Of a stretch of DNA of 64,000 nt, positions 8,762-17,677 are shown in pieces (within the stretch, counting starts at the first letter, position 1; each line of letters begins with the position of its first letter). This stretch comes from Roseibium sediminicola (lineage in GTDB: Bacteria > Pseudomonadota > Alphaproteobacteria > Rhizobiales > Stappiaceae). The position numbers and the translations under genes are program-made. The notes beneath the pieces were generated by a model that ran no database searches, had not been told where the DNA came from, and saw only the letters and a program-made list of their open reading frames with translations. The DNA lies in assembly GCF_023156505.1 (NCBI RefSeq), contig NZ_JALNMJ010000012.1:62001-126000 (forward strand). The letters run 5' to 3'.

Positions 8762-11653
8762 ATGATCCGTCACTCATCCCTTCTCTGGCATTACACCTAT
8801 GGCGCGGTTTTCACCGCTGTCTGCGCCTTTGCCGGTCTCATAGGGCTGGTGGCCTACCAGCTGGAAGGCAGCATGGCGCGGCAGGAGACGGAACTCCTCA
8901 ACCTGTCGCATGCGCGCTTGCTGGAAACCCTGAGCGCGGACGTGAAACTGGCGGGTACGCGGCTTGAGTTCCTGTTTCAGGACCGGCTCCGCCGGGTGAA
9001 TGCCATTTCGGAGCGTGTCGATACCGCCAAGGCGGTCGAATCCCGCAACAATGTCGCCATGTCCGAGCTCTTGGGGCCGGCCGCCAAGCTGGCCGACGTC
9101 GACAGCCTGATTGTTCTCGACGAAAAAGGCCGGGTCATCGGTGCGTCCGCTTATTCCGCGGATCTGGTGACGCTCAACGACAGGATCCAGAAATTCGGCT
9201 TCTTCGGTGAAATTGCAGCGTCGCTGAAGAGCAGTTATCCCGGTGAGAAGCTGACTTTCTCGGCCGTCCTGCCGCGGGACGACACCAGCATCTTTGTGCC
9301 CGGTGATACGGTCAACGCCGTCTCTCAGGTGATCTTCGTGCCGGTGTTCGATGATTTCGGCTATGTCATCGGCGGATTGCTGGCGCAGCGATGGTTGCGG
9401 ACCGAAGAACCGCTGCTGGCGGATCTCGCCGAGATCAATTCCTTCGAGCTCGCCGTCGTTTTCGACAATATGGTGATCTCGCGGGCCAATTTTTCCGGAA
9501 GCCTGGCAGATCTGGAGACTTCGCCGACCGCGCCGAACATCACCTATAACGGCGCCAGGATCATCGAATGCGGCGTTCCGGTCTCACCGATGACCGTCTG
9601 CGCCCTGCTGCCGATCGAGGAATTGACGGCAACACAGGCCGAACTGACCCGCATCGGCACCGAAGAAGAGCAGAAGCTGTTGCGCTGGCTGTTCCTGTTC
9701 GGGCTGCTGGCTCTGGTGGCCTTTGCCGCGGTCGCCTTCCTTCTGTCCCGGCAGATCACCCGGCCCTTGACCAAGATCACACGCGTGCTGACCGGGATCG
9801 CGGCGGGCGACTTCGAAAGCCAGGTCGCCGGCACGGAACGGATGGATGAAGTTGGCGACATCGCCCGGTCCGTCGTGTCGCTGCAGCGCTCCGTGAAGGA
9901 GCGCGATGCCCTGCGAAACCGGGTGCACGAGAAAAACACCATCCTGCGCTCCCAGGAAGCGCAATTGCGCGAACAGAACATTCTGTTCGACGCGGCACTC
10001 AATAACATGTCTCACGGCTTGTGCATGTTCGACCGGGAGGGCCGCCTGATCGTGTCCAACCAGCGGTTTGCCGAACTGTTCGAGTGCCGGAGCGGCAGGG
10101 TCAAGCCGGGCATGACCGCGACTCAGGTGGTTGCGGCTCAGCAATCCGAAACGCTTGAACCGGAGGAAACCACACGCAAGGACGCGCGCAATGCCGAGCA
10201 CCGGACCCCTTCCGGCGCGCAAAGCACGAAGCTGGAAAAGACCCGTTCCGGCCGGATCGTCCTGACCACGCGCCAGCCCCTGGCGGACGGCGGCTGGGTC
10301 GCGATTTCCGAAGACGTGACCGAACGCCAGGAAGCCCGCGACAGGCTGGCGTTCCTGGCACGGCACGATCTTCTCACCCAGCTGCCGAACCGCATCGAGT
10401 TCCGGGAGCAGCTGGATCTGCTGCTACGGCGGCAAAAAGATGAGGGCGGCGAATTCGCCATCCTGTGTCTCGACCTGGATGAGTTCAAGACCGTCAACGA
10501 TTCCCTCGGGCATCCGATTGGCGACGAATTGCTGCGGCAGGTGGCCGACCGGTTGCGGGACCTGTGCGGCGAAAGGGATCTTGTCGTGCGGCTGGGCGGC
10601 GATGAATTCGCCATCCTGACCAAATTGCCCGTCAAGACGAACGAGGTCGAAGACCTGGCCGAACTCATCACCTGGGAACTGTCGCAGCCGTTCCACATCG
10701 CCGATCATGAGATCGTCATCGGGGTGAGTATCGGCATTTCCGTCGCTCGGGCCGACGGCATTGTTGGCGACGAATTGTTCAAACAGGCGGATCTCGCACT
10801 CTATCGGGCCAAGGAAGACGGCCGCAACACCCACAGGTTCTTCCAGGCCGACATGGGGACAGCCGTCAATGACCGCCGCGAATTGATCACCGATCTGCGC
10901 AGCGCGGTGGCCAACAACGAGCTGGAACTGTTCTTCCAGCCGCAATATGCGCTCGACGATTTCCGGATCTCCGGCTTCGAGGCGCTGGTGCGCTGGAACC
11001 ATCCGAGGCGCGGAATGGTGCCGCCGGGCGATTTCATCCCGATCGCCGAGGACACAGGCCTGATCCTTCAGGTCGGCGAATGGGTCCTCAACGAAGCCTG
11101 CCGGATCGCCGCAGGCTGGCCGGAAGACCTGCGCGTCGCGGTCAATTTGTCGCCCCGGCAACTGCGCGGGCATGCCTTCGGCCCGGTTTTGGTCAAAGCG
11201 CTGTCGGACTCAGGCCTGCGAGCGGACAGGCTGGAGCTCGAAGTGACGGAAACCGTGCTTCTGACCGACTCGGAAGAAGTGCTCGAAGCCTTGCACCAGG
11301 CCAAGTCCCTGGGCGTGAAAGTGTCGATGGACGACTTCGGCACGGGCTATTCATCGCTCAGCTATCTGCGCCGTTTCCCGTTCGACAAGATCAAGATCGA
11401 CCAGTCCTTTGTCCGGTCGATGGCCTATTCGGAGGATTCGATCTCGATCGTGAAAGCGGTCATCGAGCTGGCCAAGAACCTGGACATGACCACCACCGCC
11501 GAAGGTGTGGAGACCCGAGAGCTTCTGGATATGCTGACCGAAATCGGCTGCACGGATGCACAGGGCTACTATCTCGGCCGTCCAATGCCGCTTGAGCGGG
11601 TGGAAGAGCTGATTTGCAACAGCCAGTCATCGCTGACAGCCGCGGCCCAGTAA
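8762..11653 (+). CDS. Membrane sensor with HAMP, PAS, GGDEF and EAL domains
   Basis: 963-residue inner-membrane c-di-GMP enzyme. A first membrane helix (about residues 10-32) and a second (about 305-328, LLRWLFLFGLLALVAFAAVAFLL) enclose a periplasmic sensor region of about 270 residues. HAMP (RQITRPLTKI), a coiled linker, a PAS-like domain (ILFDAALNNMSHGLCMFDREG), GGDEF at 612-616 and EAL at 740-742 follow. Both active-site signatures are intact (RLGGDEFA; FEALVRW; DDFGTGYSSLSYL), so it may both make and degrade c-di-GMP. It is translated with the PstS-like gene 14 bp upstream, an arrangement like NspS-MbaA of Vibrio, where a periplasmic protein controls a GGDEF-EAL partner. The stop codon TAA coincides with the left end of the MITE-like element. 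Confidence 0.93.
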   Translation: MIRHSSLLWHYTYGAVFTAVCAFAGLIGLVAYQLEGSMARQETELLNLSHARLLETLSADVKLAGTRLEFLFQDRLRRVNAISERVDTAKAVESRNNVAMSELLGPAAKLADVDSLIVLDEKGRVIGASAYSADLVTLNDRIQKFGFFGEIAASLKSSYPGEKLTFSAVLPRDDTSIFVPGDTVNAVSQVIFVPVFDDFGYVIGGLLAQRWLRTEEPLLADLAEINSFELAVVFDNMVISRANFSGSLADLETSPTAPNITYNGARIIECGVPVSPMTVCALLPIEELTATQAELTRIGTEEEQKLLRWLFLFGLLALVAFAAVAFLLSRQITRPLTKITRVLTGIAAGDFESQVAGTERMDEVGDIARSVVSLQRSVKERDALRNRVHEKNTILRSQEAQLREQNILFDAALNNMSHGLCMFDREGRLIVSNQRFAELFECRSGRVKPGMTATQVVAAQQSETLEPEETTRKDARNAEHRTPSGAQSTKLEKTRSGRIVLTTRQPLADGGWVAISEDVTERQEARDRLAFLARHDLLTQLPNRIEFREQLDLLLRRQKDEGGEFAILCLDLDEFKTVNDSLGHPIGDELLRQVADRLRDLCGERDLVVRLGGDEFAILTKLPVKTNEVEDLAELITWELSQPFHIADHEIVIGVSIGISVARADGIVGDELFKQADLALYRAKEDGRNTHRFFQADMGTAVNDRRELITDLRSAVANNELELFFQPQYALDDFRISGFEALVRWNHPRRGMVPPGDFIPIAEDTGLILQVGEWVLNEACRIAAGWPEDLRVAVNLSPRQLRGHAFGPVLVKALSDSGLRADRLELEVTETVLLTDSEEVLEALHQAKSLGVKVSMDDFGTGYSSLSYLRRFPFDKIKIDQSFVRSMAYSEDSISIVKAVIELAKNLDMTTTAEGVETRELLDMLTEIGCTDAQGYYLGRPMPLERVEELICNSQSSLTAAAQ

Positions 11654-11915
11654 TACCAACCGCACTAAATAGGAACCGATCTGATGTCGCTGTTCCGGTT
11701 TGCCGGCAAGGCGCGTTGCGCAGGACGGCCTGGTTGGCCGTTCAAGCGGCGCAACGCCGTCCGGCGGGCCGGAACAGGCCACCGAAGGCCGCGTTTGGAG
11801 GCTGTTCTGCCGCGTCGCAGATTTTGGACGATACCCCGTATCGCCCTGCAATCTGCTCCTTGCCGAACAGTCTCCAAACTCGGTCAGATGGGTTTGTATT
11901 TATTGCGGTTGGTAT
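11653..11915. mobile_element. 263-bp MITE-like element made of two long hairpins
   Basis: Terminal inverted repeats of 32 bp with few mismatches: ATACCAACCGCA-C-TAAATA... at 11653-11684 and its complement at 11884-11915. Inside are two further nested palindromes. Hairpin A spans about 11690-11776 (CTGTTCCGG...CCGGAACAG, with inner GGCGCGTTGCGC/GCGCAACGCC). Hairpin B spans about 11793-11879 (TTTGGAGGCTGTTC...GAACAGTCTCCAAA, with inner GCAGATT/AATCTGC and CGATAC/GTATCG). There is no transposase gene. It fills the gap between two convergent genes almost entirely, so it may also act as a bidirectional terminator. A target duplication is not obvious. Confidence 0.75.
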
Positions 11916-11930
11916 AAGGCCGCGGCCTGG

Positions 11931-12947
11931 TCAGCCCGCTGTCGCGCCGCTGAAGGGAGCCGAGGCTTTACGCAGCAGATTACCGGCAAAGGCCGCAAGA
12001 CCCTTGTCTTCCTCGGCGACATAGAACGGATCCGCATAGAAGGTGGCACCGGCCCGGCGGGCCAGCTCCCGCATGGCTTCCACATGTGCCGGGGCGCCGG
12101 CCGAATAGACGACATGATCGGATGTCAGCGATCCAATCAGCTGATGCGGCCGGTCGGTCATGACGGTGTCGTTGTCGCCGTCGCTCGCCGTCAGGGTGAT
12201 AGGAATGCCGCGTGCCTGCAGCCAGCGGACTGCGTCGCGCATATAGAGCCCGTCCCGCGTGCGCGCGCCGGCGATCAAGCGAATCTCCCGGCCCGGCTGG
12301 CCCATGCTAGCGGCCACCGCAATCGACCAGATCGGTGCGAAGCCGGTTCCCGTTGACGTGAGTACGAGGGGCTCGGGCTGCCGGCGCAGGAAGGCGTTGC
12401 CGAACGGCCCGCGCAATTTGACCGCGTGGCCGATACCGATCTCCTTGCCGAGTTTCGACGAAACGATGCTGTCCGGATAGACCTTGATGTGGAAGACGAT
12501 GATGTCTTCTTCCGCATCGAGATTGAGCGGCGTCGTCGGGCTGTAGTCGCGGGGCGGATAGCCGGCGAAACTGGCCCGCAGATACTGTCCGGGCAGCCAG
12601 GTCACCGGACGCACGACCCGAACGCGCACTTCCAGGTAATCGTCCTTGATGGCGCGGATGCTTTCCACCTTGCCCTTGGTGGTCTTCACGATCGGCACCG
12701 GATCGTAGGCAATCTCCGCGTCGCCTTCCAGCATCGCGAGGCAGCCGAGCACGGTGTCCTTTTCCCGTGTGCCCTGGTCGTCGATCTGACCGCTCAGCAC
12801 CCGCACCTTGCAGGTTTCGCACTGCCCGGAACAGCAGTCATGCGGAAGGACCAGACGGCCACCGAGACCCGCATCGATCAGCGTGTCGCCGACATTCGCC
12901 TTGATCTTCTTCCCGTTGATGGTGACGGTGCAGGTGCTTTTCGACAT
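11931..12947 (-). CDS. 2Fe-2S ferredoxin/FAD-NAD(P) reductase fusion
   Basis: 338-residue flavoprotein electron-transfer chain in one polypeptide. The N-terminal plant-type ferredoxin domain carries the ligands CCSGQCETC and a downstream GC (about residues 38-70). The FAD domain has RDYSPTTPL and GPFGNAFL, and the NAD domain has LTSTGTGFAPIWS and VVYSAGAP. The layout matches CDP-6-deoxyglucoseen reductase and oxygenase reductase components. No oxygenase lies beside it. The upstream neighbour, 35 bp away on the same strand, is a membrane cytochrome, so it may pass electrons from NAD(P)H to that cytochrome (inference). No clear Shine-Dalgarno precedes the ATG, which may mean translational coupling. 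Confidence 0.9.
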   Translation of the reverse strand: MSKSTCTVTINGKKIKANVGDTLIDAGLGGRLVLPHDCCSGQCETCKVRVLSGQIDDQGTREKDTVLGCLAMLEGDAEIAYDPVPIVKTTKGKVESIRAIKDDYLEVRVRVVRPVTWLPGQYLRASFAGYPPRDYSPTTPLNLDAEEDIIVFHIKVYPDSIVSSKLGKEIGIGHAVKLRGPFGNAFLRRQPEPLVLTSTGTGFAPIWSIAVAASMGQPGREIRLIAGARTRDGLYMRDAVRWLQARGIPITLTASDGDNDTVMTDRPHQLIGSLTSDHVVYSAGAPAHVEAMRELARRAGATFYADPFYVAEEDKGLAAFAGNLLRKASAPFSGATAG

Positions 12948-12982
12948 GGAGGCGGGTCCGTTTTTCGAAACGTTGGAAAGGA

Positions 12983-14770
12983 TCAGTTGAAGGTCAGCCG
13001 CACCGGGCGCGAGTGGCGCGTGTGCCGGGTCTGGTTGTGATCGAATACCGACAGCCAGATGAAAAGACCGTCCGTCATCGCAAGGTCCTGGTCGTGGCCG
13101 GTATCCATGTCACGCACCACTTCAAGCGTCCAATAGCCGTCCTGCCATTTCGAACCGCCAAGAAGGTCCGCGCGGCTGCCGGAATATTCGCCCTGGATCA
13201 AAACGCCGGGGATGACGGTGCCGACCGGAATCTCGGCGTCTTTTGCCGACGAATAGGGCACGCTTTCATCTTCGAACATCCACCATTGCGAGCCTTCGTC
13301 CTCGATCGCTTCCACGGACAGGTCGATCGTGCCCATCTTGGCGGCGGTGGCCTTGTAGTCCTTGGGCAGGCGTATGGCATCGACACTGCTCAGGTAATCC
13401 GAACCGTCTTTCTTGTGATAATTGTAGACGTAGAACGAGGTGCCCTTGTCCGCGTTATAGCCGGCGCTGTAGCGCGCCTTGCCGGCGACATGCGCCTCGC
13501 TCGGTTCGACCGGTGTGCTGAAATGCATGTCATCGACCCGGCCGAGCATGCCGCCGCGCGAGGCCTTCCACTGCCAGACATCCACCAGGCTGCCATCCGT
13601 GGTGTAGTGGAAGCCGCGGCCGTGAAAGGCCTTTGGCTTGTCGCTGATCGGTTTCGGTCCCATGTGCGTCGATGCGCCGCCGCCAAAGGCGTCGGTGGTC
13701 GAAAACGCGACGGAGAACTTGTCTTCATAAAACGCGGTTTCGTCGGAGAGGTCCGCCCGGTTGTTGAGCATGTGCCAGCCGTCTTCCCTCTTGACCAGGG
13801 GGTGCCGTTTCAGGGAGCGCGTGGCGTCTTCCCAGCGGAAGGCGAACACAATCTTGTCACCGACCTGGACCGCGCGCATCTCCACGGTCGAAGCGCCGGT
13901 GCCCTTCAGGTTCGAGCCCTGCTGGGTTTCGACAAACACCGGTTCGGCATTTTGCCAGGCGGCATCGTCCAGGACGCCGTCCAGCTCGGGAAGCACATCG
14001 GCCTTGGCAACGACCAGTTCGTCCAGCGTGCTGTAATTCAGCGTTATCGCCCCGGCGAGAACCACGGCGCCGATCATGAGCGCAATGGCAAGCGGATGAG
14101 CGGCCATGCCTGGAAAGCGGCGCAGTTTCTGGGGCCGGAACAGGCGCAGCAGCTGCTGCAGACCGCCATAGGCATAATGCAGGACCACATGCGCAACGAT
14201 GTAGGTCAGCACCACAAGGGCGGCGGTGTAGTGCACCGTCACCCAGATGCCGCCATGACCGAGATAAAGCCAGACACCCGTGGCCGTCAGGGTCAGGACG
14301 GCACCGAACAGGATCCAGTAGGCTATCACGTTGACCGCCGAAAGGCGCAGCTTCGTGCTCGCCGGCAGCGTCAGGACCACCATCTTTTTCGAGGAAATCC
14401 GCCTCTTCAGGCGCGCTAGCGACATATAGGCGGCATAGGCGAAGATCAGCGCCAGCACAAAGACCGCGGACAGGTAATGCCAGGTCCAGATCTCGCCCTG
14501 CGGCAGAATGGGTTCGAACAGTTTGGAGAACCAGGCGCCCTCCGCGTCCGAGGACAGTCTCAGCCCGGTCAGCAAACTCGTGACGATCGCCACAACCAGC
14601 GTCCAGTGCAGCAGGATCGTGCCGATATCGCTGCGAACGGGAGGCGAGCGGTCGTCGGGGCGGGCGTTCGAGGCCGGTGAACCGTTTTTTTGAGCCTGTC
14701 CGCGCGCATCGCCGGTGGGTTTGGGGGGCGAAGTCAGTTCGAGTGCGTGGTCAGTCACTTGGTCCGTCAA
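12983..14770 (-). CDS. Cytochrome b561-type membrane domain fused to ethylbenzene-dehydrogenase-like haem domain
   Basis: 595-residue protein. After a polar leader of about 45 residues comes a four- to five-helix cytochrome b domain with paired histidines (TILLHWTLVVAIVTSLL, WTWHYLSAVFVLAL, VTVHYTAALVVLTYIVAHVVLHYA). One more helix near residue 232 (AIALMIGAVVLAGAITL) leads into a soluble C-terminal half of about 340 residues. That half has the features of the haem-b-binding gamma subunit of ethylbenzene dehydrogenase/DMSO-reductase-type enzymes (LDGVLDDAAWQNAEPV; VFAFRWEDATRS; DKFSVAFS; DGYWTLEVVRDM). Such fusions are thought to move electrons between the quinone pool and a periplasmic redox partner. 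No molybdopterin catalytic subunit is encoded nearby. Confidence 0.82.
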   Translation of the reverse strand: MTDQVTDHALELTSPPKPTGDARGQAQKNGSPASNARPDDRSPPVRSDIGTILLHWTLVVAIVTSLLTGLRLSSDAEGAWFSKLFEPILPQGEIWTWHYLSAVFVLALIFAYAAYMSLARLKRRISSKKMVVLTLPASTKLRLSAVNVIAYWILFGAVLTLTATGVWLYLGHGGIWVTVHYTAALVVLTYIVAHVVLHYAYGGLQQLLRLFRPQKLRRFPGMAAHPLAIALMIGAVVLAGAITLNYSTLDELVVAKADVLPELDGVLDDAAWQNAEPVFVETQQGSNLKGTGASTVEMRAVQVGDKIVFAFRWEDATRSLKRHPLVKREDGWHMLNNRADLSDETAFYEDKFSVAFSTTDAFGGGASTHMGPKPISDKPKAFHGRGFHYTTDGSLVDVWQWKASRGGMLGRVDDMHFSTPVEPSEAHVAGKARYSAGYNADKGTSFYVYNYHKKDGSDYLSSVDAIRLPKDYKATAAKMGTIDLSVEAIEDEGSQWWMFEDESVPYSSAKDAEIPVGTVIPGVLIQGEYSGSRADLLGGSKWQDGYWTLEVVRDMDTGHDQDLAMTDGLFIWLSVFDHNQTRHTRHSRPVRLTFN

Positions 14771-15294
14771 CTTTGCCTCTCCTCATCGGGTTCGCGACCC
14801 GGTTACTTGTGAATAGAATGCAACCGAATGTTAATATCGCGCGAACAACCGCAGCCAAAAAATACCATTTTTCATAAAATGTGAAGCAAAATTGCCAATT
14901 GCAACTTGAATTAAACCTATCCTTGCGTAATAATGCATGCGTTAAAACATAACGCTGCGTCACTATTTAAATATCTTTAGACATTATATTTGGATCTGAA
15001 CTGAAAAATTAAAGATTGTTGATTTTCCGGATTGGTAATATCCGACAAGATTCTCATTGAGAGTCTCTGAAATCTGGACATCAACATGTCAGCGAAGCTT
15101 CGCAAACAAACTCCAGCTTCGTGGCTTGGCACGCAGTCTACCAGAGCAGTTTGCCAGTTTCTTCTGATAAGTAGCTGAAAACAAATAAAAATTCCAGTTC
15201 GCGTAATCGATTGGCCGCCGTGGGCCTCAGCAATTGCGTCAATCATAACGCGGTGGTGTGGAGCTCGTTGTCCGTCAAGTCCGTCGCTTGAATT
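14771..15294. other. AT-rich intergenic region
   Basis: About 520 bp, strongly AT-rich (especially 14800-15070), with a small palindrome GCGTTA/TAACGC at 14939-14955. Short frames here have poor composition and no good ribosome sites, so I annotate no gene. It separates the leftward cytochrome operon from the rightward V-ATPase operon and should contain promoters for at least the former. Confidence 0.5.
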
Positions 15295-15534
15295 TTAAGT
15301 TGCGGCAGTGGGGGCATCACCAATAGGCGGAAACCGAACCCTGTCCCTGTCGGTATTGGTGAAGCCGCAGCCGCCGTCATCAGTCTGAACGACGTCGCAA
15401 TCCATGCTCCACGGTAATTCGACAGATGGAACGTCGGAGGTCGTTTTGGGCGGATGGAAGTCCAGCCATGCGCCGATCGACCGCAGCGATTGATCCAGGT
15501 CATACGCGTGTAATGCTTTCTCACTTAACTTCAA
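15295..15534 (-). CDS. Possible small hypothetical protein
   Basis: A 79-codon frame opening with TTG at 15534 (MKLSEKALHAYDLDQSLRSI...) with plausible codon use: G/C at many third positions and charged, soluble composition. I recognise no family. There is no convincing Shine-Dalgarno, and a second frame of similar length overlaps it (15243-15524), so this may be a remnant or non-coding. It would be divergent from the V-ATPase operon. Confidence 0.25.
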   Translation of the reverse strand: MKLSEKALHAYDLDQSLRSIGAWLDFHPPKTTSDVPSVELPWSMDCDVVQTDDGGCGFTNTDRDRVRFPPIGDAPTAAT

Positions 15535-15692
15535 ACCGGTTCAGCACATCCGTTGCCGGAAGGTCTGCGGAGACGGTTGTGCGGTGCCGAGAAACCCGCC
15601 TAAGATGATTGCTTCGCGCGCCTTGAAATGACCGCCGTCGGGTGGTGACCTGCCGCGCTGTTTGAAGAAGTTCCATTGCCAAGGGGGCGTTC

Positions 15693-17054
15693 ATGCTGGT
15701 CTCCCATACACGCATTGTCGATATTGTCGGTGACATCATCCGGATCCAGGTATCTGCCTCCCGTTCGGAGTCGGAAGGGAGGCCTTGCCTCGGCGATCTC
15801 GCCCTGGTCGACGCCGGTGGCGGCACGACATCGTTGGCGCAGGTGATCAATATTGACCGCGACATGGTGTCATTACAGGTGAACTCGGGCACCAAGGGGC
15901 TGGCCAACAACGCTTCGGTCCGCTTTCTCGGCGAAGCGGCCAAGGTGACCTATTCCGACAACATCCTCGGCCGTGTCTTCGACGGCGCCGGCCACCCGAT
16001 CGACCAGGGCCCGGACCTCTCCAGCGATCCGTCGGTGCCGATCGGGGGTCCTTCCGCCAATCCGATGAAGCGTGTTCTGGCCTCGCGCATGATCCGCACC
16101 GACGTGCCGATGATCGACATCTTCAACTGTCTGGTGGAGAGCCAGAAGATCCCGATCTTTTCGGTCTCCGGCGAACCTTACAATCCGTTCCTGGCCCGCA
16201 TCGGCATCCAGGCCGATGCCGACATCGTCGTCTTCGGCGGGCTTGGCCTGATCTTTGACGATTATGCCTTCTTCCGGAAGCAGTTCGAGGATGCCGGTGT
16301 CTTCCCGCGCACGGTGATGTTCATCAACCAGGCCTCCGACCCGGTGGTCGAGCGCCTGCAGGTGCCGGATATGGCGCTGGCGGTCGCCGAGAAATTCGCT
16401 GTCGAGGAAGGCAAGCGGGTGCTGGTACTCCTGACCGACATGACCGCCTTCGCCGACGCCATGAAGGAAGTCTCGATCGCCATGGAACGGGTGCCCGCCA
16501 ATCGCGGCTATCCAGGCGATCTCTATTCACAGCTGGCGCGCCGCTATGAAAAAGCCTGTGATTTCAAAGGCTCGGGTTCGGTGACTATCCTGACGGTGAC
16601 CACCATGCCCGGCAATGACGTCACCCATCCGGTGCCGGACAACACCGGGTATATCACCGAGGGCCAGTTCTATCTGCACTCCGGTGTTCTGGACCCGTTC
16701 GGCTCGCTGTCGCGCCTGAAGCAGCACGTCATCGGCAAGGTCACCCGCGAGGATCACAACCAGATCATGAACACCATGATCCGGTTCTATTCCGGCGCGC
16801 GCGACGCCGAGCAGAAACAGTCGATGGCCTTCGAGCTCTCGGATTATGACCGCCAGCTCTTGAAATTCGGCACTCTTTTCCGCAAACGCTTCATGGATAT
16901 CGATGTGTCGAAGCCGCTGGAAGAGGCGCTCGACTTGTGCTGGCAGACCCTTGCTGAGTGTTTCAAGCCCGAACAATTGCTGATGAAACAGGGGCTCATC
17001 GACAAATATTTTCCGAAGAACGTTTCGAATGCCTATGACGAGGAGGCTGCCTGA
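15693..17054 (+). CDS. atpB: V/A-type ATPase subunit B
   Basis: 453-residue non-catalytic nucleotide-binding subunit of the V1 head. It begins with the HAS-barrel domain (IVDIVGDIIRIQV) and continues with DNILGRVFDGAGHPIDQGP, the degenerate P-loop region FSVSGEPYNPFLARI (no GKT, as expected for B), ERVPANRGYPGDLYSQLARRYEKA, and a C-terminal helical domain. The start is supported by AAGGGGG a few bases before the ATG. It is the first gene of a seven-gene operon, which is unusual because A normally precedes B. Here A is last. Confidence 0.95.
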   Translation: MLVSHTRIVDIVGDIIRIQVSASRSESEGRPCLGDLALVDAGGGTTSLAQVINIDRDMVSLQVNSGTKGLANNASVRFLGEAAKVTYSDNILGRVFDGAGHPIDQGPDLSSDPSVPIGGPSANPMKRVLASRMIRTDVPMIDIFNCLVESQKIPIFSVSGEPYNPFLARIGIQADADIVVFGGLGLIFDDYAFFRKQFEDAGVFPRTVMFINQASDPVVERLQVPDMALAVAEKFAVEEGKRVLVLLTDMTAFADAMKEVSIAMERVPANRGYPGDLYSQLARRYEKACDFKGSGSVTILTVTTMPGNDVTHPVPDNTGYITEGQFYLHSGVLDPFGSLSRLKQHVIGKVTREDHNQIMNTMIRFYSGARDAEQKQSMAFELSDYDRQLLKFGTLFRKRFMDIDVSKPLEEALDLCWQTLAECFKPEQLLMKQGLIDKYFPKNVSNAYDEEAA

Positions 17055-17677
17055 TGGCCAGGTTGGCCCTCAACAAGTCCTCGCTCGCCAAACAGGGAGC
17101 TCAGCTTGCGGAGTATAAGCGCTTTCTGCCCTCGCTCGAACTGAAGCGCTTGCAGATCATGGCCGAGCGTGCCAAGGCGAAGGAAACCGCTGCACGGCTG
17201 GACCGGGACTATGAGACGCGCTTTGCCGAGCTGGCGAATTCCCTGCCGATGCTGGCCAACCGGCAGGTGCCGCTGGAAGGTCTGGTGGTTCTCAAGAAAG
17301 TGGTGCGCGGCGAGCAGAACCTGTCGGGAACCAAGCTGCCGACCCTTGAGGATATCGAAGTCGAAACGGAAGCCTATTCGCTGCTTGCCCGGCCGCATTG
17401 GGTCGATGCCTATGTGGCCGGCATGCGGGAGCTGCTGCGCCTCAGTCTGGAACGCGACGTGGCACACGAGCGCATCAAGCGGCTGATCGAAGCAGAGGCG
17501 GTGATTTCCAGGCGGGTGAACCTCTTTGAAAAGGTTCTCATTCCCCAGGCCGAACGCAACATCAAGAAAATCCGTATGGCGCTCGCCGACGCCGAGCGGG
17601 ATGCAGTCGTCCGGGCCAAGATCTCCAAGCGCAAGACAGCCGCCCGCGGCGCAGAAACCAGGGTGGCCGAGATATGA
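17054..17677 (+). CDS. atpD: V/A-type ATPase subunit D (central stalk)
   Basis: 207-residue subunit D, the coiled-coil rotor shaft. The N-terminus ARLALNKSSLAKQGAQLAEYKRFLPSLELKR is the family signature. A long helical middle follows, then the C-terminal helix FEKVLIPQAERNIKKIRMALADAERD, which closes the coiled coil. The start ATG overlaps the subunit B stop (TGATG) and the 3' end overlaps subunit I by 4 bp, so all three are translationally coupled. No separate subunit F gene accompanies it, as in chlamydial and bacteroidal operons of this type. Confidence 0.94.
   Translation: MARLALNKSSLAKQGAQLAEYKRFLPSLELKRLQIMAERAKAKETAARLDRDYETRFAELANSLPMLANRQVPLEGLVVLKKVVRGEQNLSGTKLPTLEDIEVETEAYSLLARPHWVDAYVAGMRELLRLSLERDVAHERIKRLIEAEAVISRRVNLFEKVLIPQAERNIKKIRMALADAERDAVVRAKISKRKTAARGAETRVAEI

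Noticed and set aside
14800-15070. AT-rich stretch as a possible origin or integration site
   Set aside because: No DnaA-box array, iterons, integrase or attachment duplication seen; plain AT-rich intergenic DNA is the simplest reading.
15243-15524. A 93-codon minus-strand frame overlapping the tentative 15295-15534 gene
   Set aside because: It starts at GTG with no ribosome site and has less coding-like codon use than the overlapping frame.
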